Origin: Candidatus Saccharimonadota bacterium
GTDB lineage: Bacteria; Patescibacteriota; Saccharimonadia; Saccharimonadales; UBA4665
DNA: 64,000 nt
Reading direction: 5' to 3'
Assembly: GCA_013289705.1 (NCBI GenBank)
Contig: JABCZM010000001.1
Location: 184,044-248,043 of the forward strand
This document shows, piece after piece, positions 51,029 to 59,486 of the stretch; the stretch's first letter is position 1; each line of letters begins with the position of its first letter. The notes below the pieces were generated by a model, which was not told the DNA's origin, made no database searches, and worked only from the letters and a program-made list of their open reading frames with translations. The position numbers were made by a program, and so were the translations under genes.

Positions 51029-51838
51029 ATGGCAGCAGAACTCGTATTCGAGCACAAATCAAAACTCTGGTTTACCATTAACGATTCACTGCTGATGATC
51101 AAGCGCAGCAGTCGACACATTATTCGCAACACCGATCAATTATTAGGCGCGTTTTTCCAGCCAATCATGTTTTTGGTGCTGTTTGCATCGGTTTTTGGCG
51201 GCTCTATTTCTAAGGCGCTGCCACCCGGTATTACCTACATTAACTATCTGATGGCTGGCATTATTGTTCAAACTGTGGCCTTTGGTTCGACGACCACAGC
51301 GCTTTCCATCTGTGGTGACCTACAAAAAGGTATTGTTGACCGGTTTCGTTCGTTGCCAATGGGTAATTTGGCGGTATTAAACGGGCACATTGTTTCTGAC
51401 CTGTTCCGTAATGCTATTTCGACGTTTGTGATGCTCATTGCCGGTTTGGTGATTGGTTTTCGTAGTCATGCTAGCTTGCTTAACTGGCTGGAAATTGCTG
51501 GTATTTTGATTCTGTTTACCCTGGCTTTTTCGTGGCTGGCGGCAATTGTGGGGATCCTGGCCAAAAGCGTCGAAGCCGTGCAGTGGCTGACCTTTGTATT
51601 GATATTTCCACTGACATTTGCCAGTACCGCGTTTGTACCGCCGGTTGGGATGAATTCGGTCCTCAGAGCCTTTGCGGTCAATCAGCCAATCACCCAAGTC
51701 GTTGAAGCGGTGCGGGCTTTAATTTTGGGTACGCCCATTGGCAATCATGCTTGGCTGGCCGTCGTTTGGAGCCTAGGCTTGATGGTTGTGGCGATTCCCG
51801 TAGCATCCTGGCTTTTCCGTCGCCGTACTACAAACTAA
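51029..51838 (+). CDS. ABC-2 type permease
   Basis: A 269-residue partner with six transmembrane helices and the ABC-2 family pattern, including DLQKGIVDRFRSLPM (the cytoplasmic coupling segment) and FTLAFSWLAAIVG. Together with the ATPase it should export a hydrophobic drug or lipid-like compound. GGAGGA precedes the ATG, and a terminator follows. Confidence 0.92.
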   Translation: MAAELVFEHKSKLWFTINDSLLMIKRSSRHIIRNTDQLLGAFFQPIMFLVLFASVFGGSISKALPPGITYINYLMAGIIVQTVAFGSTTTALSICGDLQKGIVDRFRSLPMGNLAVLNGHIVSDLFRNAISTFVMLIAGLVIGFRSHASLLNWLEIAGILILFTLAFSWLAAIVGILAKSVEAVQWLTFVLIFPLTFASTAFVPPVGMNSVLRAFAVNQPITQVVEAVRALILGTPIGNHAWLAVVWSLGLMVVAIPVASWLFRRRTTN

Positions 51839-51845
51839 AAAATAG

Positions 51846-51870
51846 AAAGACTTCTTCGGGAGTCTTTTTT
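51846..51870 (+). terminator. Intrinsic terminator of ABC operon
   Basis: AAAGACT/AGTCTTT stem with loop TCTTCGGG, then a T run. Confidence 0.85.
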
Positions 51871-51886
51871 AGTCTAATATGAAAAC

Positions 51887-52426
51887 ATGACAGGAACTCG
51901 AAAGCCCAGAGCCCAAGTCCAAATTGAGCCTGTAAATCCCGCCGAGTTTGAGGAATTAGCCAAGCTAGCATCAGACAGTTTTGCAGATACTTTTGGTCAT
52001 ACTATGACCGACGAAGAGTTACGGCAGTCATTAGCGGAGAGCCGTTCTGTAGCTTATTTTGAGAAAACTTTTAGTAGCAGTACCATCTTGGTTGCAAAAG
52101 AGGCCGATAGGATAGTGGGCTATGTGCAGTACGGTGATGTTAAGATACCTGAAATTAAGGATAGAGATGATGCCCAAGAGCTTGGGAGGCTATACGTTGC
52201 AACGGATCATCATGGCCAAGGCATTGGGAGGCGGCTCATGGACACTGCACTAGCAGACCCAGCAATGGAGAGTGCAGCTAAAATATACTTGCAAGTTTGG
52301 GATCAAAACTACAAAGCGATCCCATTATATGAAAGCTGCGGATTTAAGACAGTTGGCGTGACGTATTTTGAGGTTGCCGGCAGGCCTATGCAGGATTTAA
52401 TTATGCTGCGTGAGCAAAAGCCCTAG
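51887..52426 (+). CDS. GNAT acetyltransferase
   Basis: Acetyl-CoA-dependent N-acetyltransferase. Motif A is ELGRLYVATDHHGQGIGRRLMDTAL near 105-130, with the R/Q-x-x-G-x-G/A pyrophosphate loop; motif B is WDQNYKAIPLYESCGFK near 145. The substrate is unknown. TAATAT ends 6 nt before the ATG. Confidence 0.88.
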   Translation: MTGTRKPRAQVQIEPVNPAEFEELAKLASDSFADTFGHTMTDEELRQSLAESRSVAYFEKTFSSSTILVAKEADRIVGYVQYGDVKIPEIKDRDDAQELGRLYVATDHHGQGIGRRLMDTALADPAMESAAKIYLQVWDQNYKAIPLYESCGFKTVGVTYFEVAGRPMQDLIMLREQKP

Positions 52427-52486
52427 TCTTAAAGTTGATTGCTATAGCGCTGACAGCTTATCTTGTAACGCTTTGAGGATCTGTAT

Positions 52487-53482
52487 TTAGGCTCGTTTAA
52501 TGATGGCGTCGATGATGAGGCCAAGTACAAAGAGTGAGCCGGTAATGCGATTGGCGCGGAAGGCAAAGCCCGCCAGATATGTTGGCCAGAACTGCGCTGG
52601 AAAATCTTTGGGCTTTTCGATGGGGCGAGGCATCATGAAGACTTTGATGGTTTTGAGGATGACGGGAATGCCAAACAGTGCGATGTACATTGGCCAGCCA
52701 AGACGATTTTGCAGGATAAAGGTCACAATCAGGATTGGCTGTGCAACCAGCATGAGCACCACACCGGCGCGAGCCAACGGCTCACCCAAAATAACGGGTA
52801 GTGTGTGGATGTTCTTTTTCTTGTCTTCAGTCAGTTTGTCAGTGTGCTTACCAAATAAAACCGTTGTAGGCCCAAGTGCATAGACCGCACCAATGGCGGC
52901 AACTTGCCACGACCAGTCACCGGTGATTGCCAGGAAGGTGCCACCAACCATCAATGGTCCCCATACGACTAAAACCGCGGGTTCACCCAAGCCCATTAAT
53001 TTAAGCGGCCAAGTGTAGAACAATACAAAGAATGCGCCAGCCAATGAAACCCACAACACATCAACGCCTGAAAGTGCAACGAGTCCAGCGGCGCATAACG
53101 CTGATGCAAGTCCGGTTCCAGCAATTATGGCTAACATTTTTTGCTTTGACCACAGGCCATTTTGTAGCGCCTGCGGGCCATACATAGTACGGAAGTAGTT
53201 GTCTTTGTCGACACCCCGAACACTGTCGGTGAAGTCGTTTAACAGATTGTTTGTGGCATGTGCCAGCACTAAACCAACGAAGCACAACACGAACTGTAGT
53301 AGGTGAAACTTGCCAGCGCCAAAGGCCAAAATACCACCAACGATCGCCGAAAAGGCTGTCATGACAAAGACAGCAGAACGAGTAGCAATCAACCATTTGG
53401 CGATTGGATCGAGTCCAGCCCATTCTTTCTTTGAGACATGAGGGATAACCTTGAGGGCTTTGCCCCACATCGCAATGTTCAT
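52487..53482 (-). CDS. UbiA-family prenyltransferase
   Basis: Integral membrane aromatic/lipid prenyltransferase with ~8-9 helices. The first acidic motif is NNLLNDFTDSVRGVDKDN near 82-99 (NDxxDxxxxxD) and the second is in FGKHTDKLTEDKKKN near 208. It transfers a polyprenyl chain to an acceptor, as in MenA/UbiA/heme-O synthase; the acceptor is not predictable and no quinone genes are nearby. It is divergent from a polyprenyl synthase that would supply the chain. TACAAT ends 8 nt before the ATG. Confidence 0.9.
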   Translation of the reverse strand: MNIAMWGKALKVIPHVSKKEWAGLDPIAKWLIATRSAVFVMTAFSAIVGGILAFGAGKFHLLQFVLCFVGLVLAHATNNLLNDFTDSVRGVDKDNYFRTMYGPQALQNGLWSKQKMLAIIAGTGLASALCAAGLVALSGVDVLWVSLAGAFFVLFYTWPLKLMGLGEPAVLVVWGPLMVGGTFLAITGDWSWQVAAIGAVYALGPTTVLFGKHTDKLTEDKKKNIHTLPVILGEPLARAGVVLMLVAQPILIVTFILQNRLGWPMYIALFGIPVILKTIKVFMMPRPIEKPKDFPAQFWPTYLAGFAFRANRITGSLFVLGLIIDAIIKRA

Positions 53483-53490
53483 TACCAGTC

Positions 53491-53520
53491 ATTGTAGTCG
53501 AAAGCCGCTTCCACTACAAT
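53491..53520. promoter_or_regulatory. Mirror-image divergent promoters (ubiA-like / polyprenyl synthase)
   Basis: ATTGTAGT and ACTACAAT form an inverted repeat over 30 bp; each arm is a TACAAT -10 for the gene on its side, 8 and 7 nt from the ATGs. Confidence 0.65.
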
Positions 53521-53527
53521 GCTCGTA

Positions 53528-54334
53528 ATGCACGAAACCTTTGAACAACGACTTGCGCAGCTCATTGTTGGCAGCGGTATGTTGGCGCAAGCCGAACGCC
53601 ATTTGCTTGGATCGACGGCCGCCAAGCGTGTTCGCCCTCGATTCTTACTTGCTTGCGGTGCGCTGCTTGACGTGCCGCCTGCGCTGTTAGAAGACCTGGC
53701 GTGCGCTGTAGAGTTAATTCATACGGCTACCTTGTTACATGATGACATTGTTGACGGTGCAACAGAACGTCGTAAATTGCCAAGCGTCAACAAAGCATTC
53801 GGCGTTGAAGTTGCGGTGTTGGCCGGTGATGGACTGCTTGGCCAGGCATTACTATTATTTGCCGATAGCCCACGACCTGGTGAGGCGGTAAAAGTCGCAG
53901 CCCAAACGGTTTCGGTGATGGCCGAAGCGGTTGTGCTAGAAATCGAACTCCATGATGACGCCAATGCAACGGCCGACGAAATGTTGAGCATTGCCGACGG
54001 AAAAACCGGTGCCTTGTTCGCGCTTTGCGGCTACTTGGCTGGCTTGGCTGCGAATGACTTGGCGGCCGCCGAACGACTGGCGCATGTCGGGCGCCTCATG
54101 GGCCGAGTGTTCCAGATTAAAGACGATATTGATGATTTAGAAGAAGACACCGCCAATGGTACGCCCACACTTTCACGTGTGGTTGGTTCGCAGGCGGCGC
54201 TCACAAAAGCCGATGAGTCATATGCGGAGTTACTGGCGCTTTTGGAGCCTTATCAAGATCATGCCGCCTATCCGGCGCTGATTGAAGCGATTCAACGTAT
54301 TACTAGAACCGAATTGGCTTTAGATGTCCTATAG
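53528..54334 (+). CDS. Polyprenyl diphosphate synthase (second copy)
   Basis: Short (268 residues) trans-polyprenyl synthase with FARM LLHDDIVDGATERR near 72, RPRFLLA near 37 and SARM IKDDIDDLEED near 195. GKT is kept as DGKTGALF near 160. It resembles octaprenyl/heptaprenyl synthases but lacks ~50 residues. It is divergent from the UbiA-like gene. ATG 53528 follows TACAAT by 7 nt; the earlier ATG 53519 lies within the promoter. Confidence 0.9.
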   Translation: MHETFEQRLAQLIVGSGMLAQAERHLLGSTAAKRVRPRFLLACGALLDVPPALLEDLACAVELIHTATLLHDDIVDGATERRKLPSVNKAFGVEVAVLAGDGLLGQALLLFADSPRPGEAVKVAAQTVSVMAEAVVLEIELHDDANATADEMLSIADGKTGALFALCGYLAGLAANDLAAAERLAHVGRLMGRVFQIKDDIDDLEEDTANGTPTLSRVVGSQAALTKADESYAELLALLEPYQDHAAYPALIEAIQRITRTELALDVL

Positions 54335-54386
54335 TCGCGTCCAGAAAACGCAAATCGAGTTTTAGAGTATTTGCTATGCTGGGTGT

Positions 54387-55277
54387 ATGAGCGACGACAA
54401 AAAGTTCCCACGTACCAATCCGAACATACTCCTAGGCCGTTTGTGCAAACAATTTCCAGATGTACAGTGGACGAGCTACACATCTATCAATGACGGTTGG
54501 GATCACGAGGTCCTGATATTGGATAATAAACTGGTTTTTCGTTTTCCAAACGATGAAGTGTATCTTGCGTTATTACGGAACGAAATTGAGTTACTGAAAT
54601 ACCTTCAGCCTCTGGCGCAGATCAACATTCCTAACTATACATTTGTTGCTCCTGATTATAGCTTTGCGGGCTATCCGATTGTGCCGGGCACGCAGCTGTC
54701 TGTCGAAGTGTTTCAGTCTCTGAAACCAGTAGATCGTACGCTCATTGCCAAACAGCTTGCCGCCTTTTTATCGATGATGCATGCGCTACGGCCGGCTGAT
54801 TTGTCATTCGACCTGTCGTCGCACATGGAAGACGATCAGGCAAAAAGCAAAGACTTGGCCAAGAAGTATCTTGGTGGCAAACTGAGCCAACAAGATTACG
54901 CCACGACCCAGGAAATACTTAACCAAATTGACGAATTACTTGCCCAAAAGTTGCCACGTGTCTTCTTGCACGGCGACCTGTACAGTAGTCATTTATTCTG
55001 GAACGCACCAACCAAACAGCTCGGCTTGATTGATTTTAGCGATATGAGCTTAGGTGATCCGGCAATTGATTTTTGTGAACTATACGAATATGGTGCCGAC
55101 TTTGTGCAAGAAGTTTACGGGTATTATACCGGCCTCAAGGATGACACATTGCTACAACGTGCTTGGAAGTACCAGTGCTGGGTTGGCGTTTACATGATGG
55201 TCGATCACTTTATGTATCACAAAACATCGTTTGAAGTAGCCCGTAAAACTTTCGACCGCATAAAAAACGCGGTGTAG
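54387..55277 (+). CDS. APH-family phosphotransferase
   Basis: Aminoglycoside/choline-kinase-like fold. The catalytic loop VFLHGDLYSSHLFWN near 193 has the Brenner HGD motif, and the metal site is GLIDFSDMSLGDPAIDF near 215. The N-lobe VLILDNKLVFRFPND has the ATP-site Lys/Arg replaced by Arg. It may phosphorylate a small alcohol or act in protein quality control; resistance cannot be inferred. TATGCT ends 6 nt from the ATG. Confidence 0.85.
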   Translation: MSDDKKFPRTNPNILLGRLCKQFPDVQWTSYTSINDGWDHEVLILDNKLVFRFPNDEVYLALLRNEIELLKYLQPLAQINIPNYTFVAPDYSFAGYPIVPGTQLSVEVFQSLKPVDRTLIAKQLAAFLSMMHALRPADLSFDLSSHMEDDQAKSKDLAKKYLGGKLSQQDYATTQEILNQIDELLAQKLPRVFLHGDLYSSHLFWNAPTKQLGLIDFSDMSLGDPAIDFCELYEYGADFVQEVYGYYTGLKDDTLLQRAWKYQCWVGVYMMVDHFMYHKTSFEVARKTFDRIKNAV

Positions 55278-55305
55278 GTAGCCATTCAGCCGACCCGTGC
55301 GTGAA

Positions 55306-55689
55306 TTAGCTTTCTTGCAAGACCGATAGGATGTTGCCGGCTGGATCTTTGAACCAGGCGATGTCTGGGCCCATGTTTCTGGAAATGCCGCGGGCAATGC
55401 CTTTTTCATCGGTCATGTGTTCGTACTGTTCAAACACAATGCCTTTCGCTGTGAGCTCGTCGACGGCTTGGTCGATGTTGTCGACGGGGAAGTTGAGGAT
55501 CGTGAAGGTTGCGGGCTGGTGATCGTCCTTGGGATAGACAAGAACAGTTGCGCCGCTGCCAAGTTGCAGCTGGAGCATACCCATTACACCGTCTACGACA
55601 GTAAGACCCAAGACGTCGCTGTAAAATGCTTTTGCCGCTGCTAAATCGTTCACCGAGAAACCACTGAATGCCTTTGAATCTTTCAACAT
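55306..55689 (-). CDS. VOC/glyoxalase superfamily protein
   Basis: A 127-residue βαβββ-repeat protein with the start pattern [23 protein letters not shown] and the end pattern [18 protein letters not shown]. Metal ligands are incomplete, so it may be a binding protein rather than an enzyme. GGAGG precedes ATG 55689. Confidence 0.82.
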   Translation of the reverse strand: MLKDSKAFSGFSVNDLAAAKAFYSDVLGLTVVDGVMGMLQLQLGSGATVLVYPKDDHQPATFTILNFPVDNIDQAVDELTAKGIVFEQYEHMTDEKGIARGISRNMGPDIAWFKDPAGNILSVLQES

Positions 55690-55801
55690 AGCTGCCTCCA
55701 TTAAATTATGTAAGTCCGAGGACTAGTGTACCAAAAGTCTTTCCTAGTACTCTGTGAAATAGCGAACACGGTGCAAGCTGCTTGTCTGCGCTTCAGGGGT
55801 T

Positions 55802-56503
55802 CTAAAGCTTTTCGGCTTTGGCGGCATCGACTAGTGTTTGGCCGCCGCGTTCTAGCCAGCGATCGTAGGTTGGGCTGTCTTTGGCATGACGTTCGCGCCA
55901 CATATTGAAGGCATCGCGCGAGTAGACGACGGTCTGGGTGTCGGTGAGGCCTTTGCCTTCTTCGACGCTGTTTGCGGCACCTGGGCCACCGTTATAACCA
56001 GCGGCGACTAGTTCAACCGTGGTTGTCCATGATGGGCCCTGGCTGACTTCACCAAACTGATCACGCAGATAGGCGATGTAAGCTGCACCGAACTCGATGC
56101 TAGTGCGTGGATCTGACAGATTGTATGACGTGGTTGGTGTTTTGAGGAACTTGGCGGCAATATCTTGGCCGGTTGGCGGTGTAATTTGCATCAAACCTTC
56201 GGCTTCACCACTGTTGGCTTTGGAGTAGCCGCCGGATTCGAGTGTCATAATAATGGCAATCATGTTTGGGTCGACATTGTATTTTTTGGCCATGTCATCG
56301 ATGGGGTCTTGCCAGCGTTTAACGGTTGCTGGAATCCAAGGAATAGTAATACCGGACGCCTCAGATTTGAGCGGTACTTGGGCATCGTGGATAAGCTTGG
56401 CTATGCCGAAGCCGCCAAGGACAACCAGGGCACCGATGGCTAGCATAACCAGGTCTCGCCGTGAGGGTGTACGCAGATTCTTTAATTTTTTGAATTGTTT
56501 CAT
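55802..56503 (-). CDS. Membrane-anchored lytic transglycosylase
   Basis: One N-terminal transmembrane anchor (~20-40) precedes a soluble-lytic-transglycosylase domain. The catalytic Glu is in MTLESGGYSKANSGEAEGLMQITP near 90 (E-S-G...GLMQ), with AAGYNGGPGAA near 178. It cleaves MurNAc-GlcNAc bonds outside the membrane. TATTAT (56511-56516) ends 7 nt before ATG 56503. The L,D-transpeptidase gene lies directly upstream in the same direction. Confidence 0.92.
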   Translation of the reverse strand: MKQFKKLKNLRTPSRRDLVMLAIGALVVLGGFGIAKLIHDAQVPLKSEASGITIPWIPATVKRWQDPIDDMAKKYNVDPNMIAIIMTLESGGYSKANSGEAEGLMQITPPTGQDIAAKFLKTPTTSYNLSDPRTSIEFGAAYIAYLRDQFGEVSQGPSWTTTVELVAAGYNGGPGAANSVEEGKGLTDTQTVVYSRDAFNMWRERHAKDSPTYDRWLERGGQTLVDAAKAEKL

Positions 56504-56540
56504 CGTGCTCATAATAACAAACTATAGCAAATTAGGGGCA

Positions 56541-58112
56541 TTAGTCGTGAATAATAACGGGGGTGCCAATTGGTGCCCAGTCGTAGACCCATTCGGCATC
56601 ACTGTTTACAATGCCTACACAACCATGTGAACTATTGATGTTGCCAAAGTAGCTGGTTGGTCGCCAGTAGTTGCCGTGAACGGCGTAATCTTTGTAAAAA
56701 TAGTTAATCCACTGCACATTCGGCTGAAAATAGCGGCTGCCATCGGCGTTGTTACCACTCATATTTTGGCTGAGGTATTTGGCATAGATGGCATATTGGC
56801 CGGTGACGGTTGGCGTTGCTGGAGCGCCAGCCGAAACCAAGAACGTGCGCACCAGGTTTGTGTTTTCATAGGCGTACATCCGTTTGTTGTTGGTGTCGAC
56901 CAGCAACCACTTGGGGTAGGTGCCGGTGCTGATAGTTCTGTACGAAGAATAACTCAGGGGCAAGGTAGTGCTGATGCCCGTGCCAGCCAGTAGTTTGTTG
57001 GCAATATTAGCGGCAACACTGTTTTCTGAGGTAACTTGTATGCCGCCATGTCCGGGGATTAACACTGTCGTGGAGCCATCGGCAGCCGTCTGGACAACTT
57101 GATCGCTGGGCGTTTGCACCAAGGGCTCTACCAGGCTATCGATATATGCTGCTATCTTGCCGCTATCGACGGTGACATCGACTGTTTTTGCCTTTGGAAC
57201 TGGTGTCAGATCAATCCAGTTGCCAATATCGGCAGCCGACACTGTGTCGTTGCTGTTATTTATGGAAAGTGTCACCGTTTGTTGCAGTGCTTTATCAACC
57301 AGCTGTTTTTTTGCTTGCAAGTCGGCGGACACAATCTGCGGTTTGATAGCGCTGGGTGATAATTTGAACGGCGTCGATTGCAAAGTGCTAGCGGCTTGCA
57401 TAATCGTATGTGTTGCATCGGCTAGACTAAAGCCTTGTCCAGCGTGTTCAGGTGTTAAAACGCTGACCCCACCACTAATAGACAAGCCCGCATCTTGTGC
57501 TGGTTGCTTGGTTTGAACGGCGTTAGTGGCAATAAAGGCGGCTAACTTTGCTGTATCGCTGTGGAATTTAAGTGGCAGTGTCACGGTACGCCACGGCAGC
57601 ATCTTGTGCTGGCTGTGCGCATCGCTGAGGGTTGCTTGCACATCGGGAGAAATACCCATATCGGCTAGGCTAAACTGTTTTTTTGCACCGCTCGCGTCTT
57701 GGATAGTAAGCCGGTAGGCTGCCGCTGCTAGGGTAAGCTGTTTTTGGAAGGTTGGGTCGTAAACATTCCGCGTCGCTGCTAGGTTAGCAATTTTTACTAG
57801 TTCTACGGAGTGATTTTTGGCGTATAAACCGCCGCCAACTCCCATGCCAATTACCAGTACAAGTGCTACCAAGGCTACGGCTAGGCCTCGTTTTTTGAAA
57901 TGATGCGTAGAGTTTTCTGTGTTAGGCGACTCTGCTGGATCGGGTGTTTCATGTACCGCCATTTCGCTGAGCTGTTCGACCTGAGGTAACTCTGTCGCTA
58001 TTTTCTCTGATTCTTTGTTTGATTCATCAACGTCAGGATAGTCGGTGACTAATTGCACGTGCTCTGCACTGAGCCATGACTTTTTGACCTGTTTGTTTCC
58101 CACTTCTTCCAT
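56541..58112 (-). CDS. L,D-transpeptidase (YkuD) with repeat domains
   Basis: Residues ~1-75 are cytoplasmic and acidic, followed by one transmembrane helix (AVALVALVLVIGMGVGGG) and two PG-binding-type repeats (~115-350). The C-terminal YkuD domain has HGNYW and the catalytic Cys in INSSHGCVGIVNSDAEW. It cross-links peptidoglycan by 3-3 bonds or attaches proteins. ATG 58112 is chosen because TATAAT (58125-58130) is inside the longer frame. Confidence 0.93.
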   Translation of the reverse strand: MEEVGNKQVKKSWLSAEHVQLVTDYPDVDESNKESEKIATELPQVEQLSEMAVHETPDPAESPNTENSTHHFKKRGLAVALVALVLVIGMGVGGGLYAKNHSVELVKIANLAATRNVYDPTFQKQLTLAAAAYRLTIQDASGAKKQFSLADMGISPDVQATLSDAHSQHKMLPWRTVTLPLKFHSDTAKLAAFIATNAVQTKQPAQDAGLSISGGVSVLTPEHAGQGFSLADATHTIMQAASTLQSTPFKLSPSAIKPQIVSADLQAKKQLVDKALQQTVTLSINNSNDTVSAADIGNWIDLTPVPKAKTVDVTVDSGKIAAYIDSLVEPLVQTPSDQVVQTAADGSTTVLIPGHGGIQVTSENSVAANIANKLLAGTGISTTLPLSYSSYRTISTGTYPKWLLVDTNNKRMYAYENTNLVRTFLVSAGAPATPTVTGQYAIYAKYLSQNMSGNNADGSRYFQPNVQWINYFYKDYAVHGNYWRPTSYFGNINSSHGCVGIVNSDAEWVYDWAPIGTPVIIHD

Positions 58113-58203
58113 CGCTTTGTTGCGATTATAACACTGTTTTTGTCGCGCCCGGCGGTTTTTACCGAAAAGCAACAAGCTTCAGTACTTTGCTATGATGAAG
58201 TGG

Positions 58204-58812
58204 ATGAAACTATCACGAGTTAACAATGGGCTGCTAGTCCTAATAGTTCTTATAAATGGCTATATTATCCTGGCACCATTCTTGCCGGTTGCGACCTTCT
58301 GGTGGGAAAATCGTGGCGGCACAAAACAACGTCAATTAACAGCGGCGATTCATGCGCCAGCCGAGCCAAAGCCGGCAGCAAAAGCCGCCAAGCCAGTCAC
58401 GCCACAACCAAATCACGTGATTATTCCTGCAATGCTGCTTGATCAACCTATTTTAGATGGGCCAGTTAGGGACACATATTCTATCCTTGCCAAAGGTATA
58501 TGGCGTTGGCCAAACGGCAGCACGCCAGATAAAGGTGGTAATACCATCCTCATTGGTCACCGCTTTACCTATACGCAGCCGAAGGGAGTATTGTATTATC
58601 TCAATAAGGTGCAAATCGGCAACGAGATTGGCGTAGTCTGGAACAATAAGTCGTTTACCTACAAAGTTACGTCTATTAATGAGGTGCCGCCGAACGATAC
58701 AGCAATTGAAGATAACACGACCGATGCACGACTTACTATTTTTACGTGTACGCCACTCTGGCTGCCCAAAGATCGCCTAGTCGTTGTCGCAGAGCTGGAG
58801 GGTAATACATAA
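58204..58812 (+). CDS. Sortase (class D/E-like)
   Basis: Membrane-anchored cysteine transpeptidase: one N-terminal transmembrane helix (residues ~9-32), then a Pro/Ala linker and the sortase barrel. The catalytic His is in NTILIGHRFTY near 115, the Cys in RLTIFTCTPLWLP near 180, and the Arg in KDRLVVVAELE. TATGAT (58191-58196) overlaps earlier Mets, so ATG 58204 is used. A 35-residue membrane peptide and a mini-protein with an LSDTG sorting signal follow, making them likely partners. Confidence 0.92.
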   Translation: MKLSRVNNGLLVLIVLINGYIILAPFLPVATFWWENRGGTKQRQLTAAIHAPAEPKPAAKAAKPVTPQPNHVIIPAMLLDQPILDGPVRDTYSILAKGIWRWPNGSTPDKGGNTILIGHRFTYTQPKGVLYYLNKVQIGNEIGVVWNNKSFTYKVTSINEVPPNDTAIEDNTTDARLTIFTCTPLWLPKDRLVVVAELEGNT

Positions 58813-58817
58813 CAATT

Positions 58818-58925
58818 ATGACCGACAAAACAAAATTCTGGATTTTACTCGGACTGTTTCTTTTGAGCATTACGCTACTTGTATACCTCAACCACAGTTC
58901 AAATCAGCTTTTTCTGAGCAATTAG
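58818..58925 (+). CDS. Short single-TM peptide
   Basis: A 35-residue frame: polar start MTDKTK, one hydrophobic helix FWILLGLFLLSITLLVYL, polar end NHSSNQLFLSN. It starts 5 bp after the sortase stop on the same strand. It may be a small membrane partner of the sortase. Unknown family. Confidence 0.45.
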   Translation: MTDKTKFWILLGLFLLSITLLVYLNHSSNQLFLSN

Positions 58926-58939
58926 CAAAGAGCCAAAAG

Positions 58940-59194
58940 CTACCCTTTGTTCTCAGGAGTCGTCTTGGCGGGTCGTTTCCAGATACGCACAACGAGCGAG
59001 ACTAGAAGTATGACTGCGGCGAGTGTCGCAATAACCGCGACCGTAAGGCCGGTGTCGGATAGTGCCGTGTTACCACCTGCCGCACTAGTGGCTCCAGTTG
59101 TCGCACCCGTAGCACTTGTCGTGCACTGGGTATTATAGGTACAAGAGCCGTAGGGGCCTGATCCGTAAGTGCTTGCAAGGAGGAGATTCTTCAT
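58940..59194 (-). CDS. Mini surface protein with LSDTG sorting signal
   Basis: An 84-residue protein with a short N-terminus MKNLLLASTYGSGPYGSC, a Cys/Thr/Ser/Gly-rich middle, then LSDTG, a hydrophobic helix LTVAVIATLAAVILLVSLVV and a basic tail RIWKRPAK. This is the layout of a sortase substrate (LPxTG variant). There is no clear cleavable signal peptide. The gene faces the sortase gene from the opposite strand. Confidence 0.6.
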   Translation of the reverse strand: MKNLLLASTYGSGPYGSCTYNTQCTTSATGATTGATSAAGGNTALSDTGLTVAVIATLAAVILLVSLVVRIWKRPAKTTPENKG

Positions 59195-59279
59195 ATATTT
59201 CGTTTGATACTTTACAACTACTACGCTTATGATATCATGAAGTTAGCCAGTAGTAGCAATAAAAAAGTGAGGTAACACT

Positions 59280-59486
59280 ATGGCAGCACCAGTATTTGCA
59301 TTCTTGGATCTTTCAACTCCAGATTTGCTCATTATTCTTGCGGTCGTCCTACTCCTGTTTGGTGCAAAGAAGTTGCCCGAACTAAGCAAGAGTTTAGGTA
59401 CGTCGGCACGTGAATTACGCAAGGGTTTAAGCGGTGATGAGGAAACGAAGAAAGAATCAAGTAGCCAAGACACTAGTCAAAAGTAG
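59280..59486 (+). CDS. tatA: Twin-arginine translocase subunit TatA
   Basis: A 68-residue protein with an N-terminal transmembrane helix (LIILAVVLLLF), then the family hinge FGAKKLPELSKSLG and an amphipathic helix with a charged tail. GAGG lies before the ATG. It overlaps tatC by 53 bp in a different frame. No tatB is seen, so this is a minimal TatAC system. Confidence 0.93.
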   Translation: MAAPVFAFLDLSTPDLLIILAVVLLLFGAKKLPELSKSLGTSARELRKGLSGDEETKKESSSQDTSQK

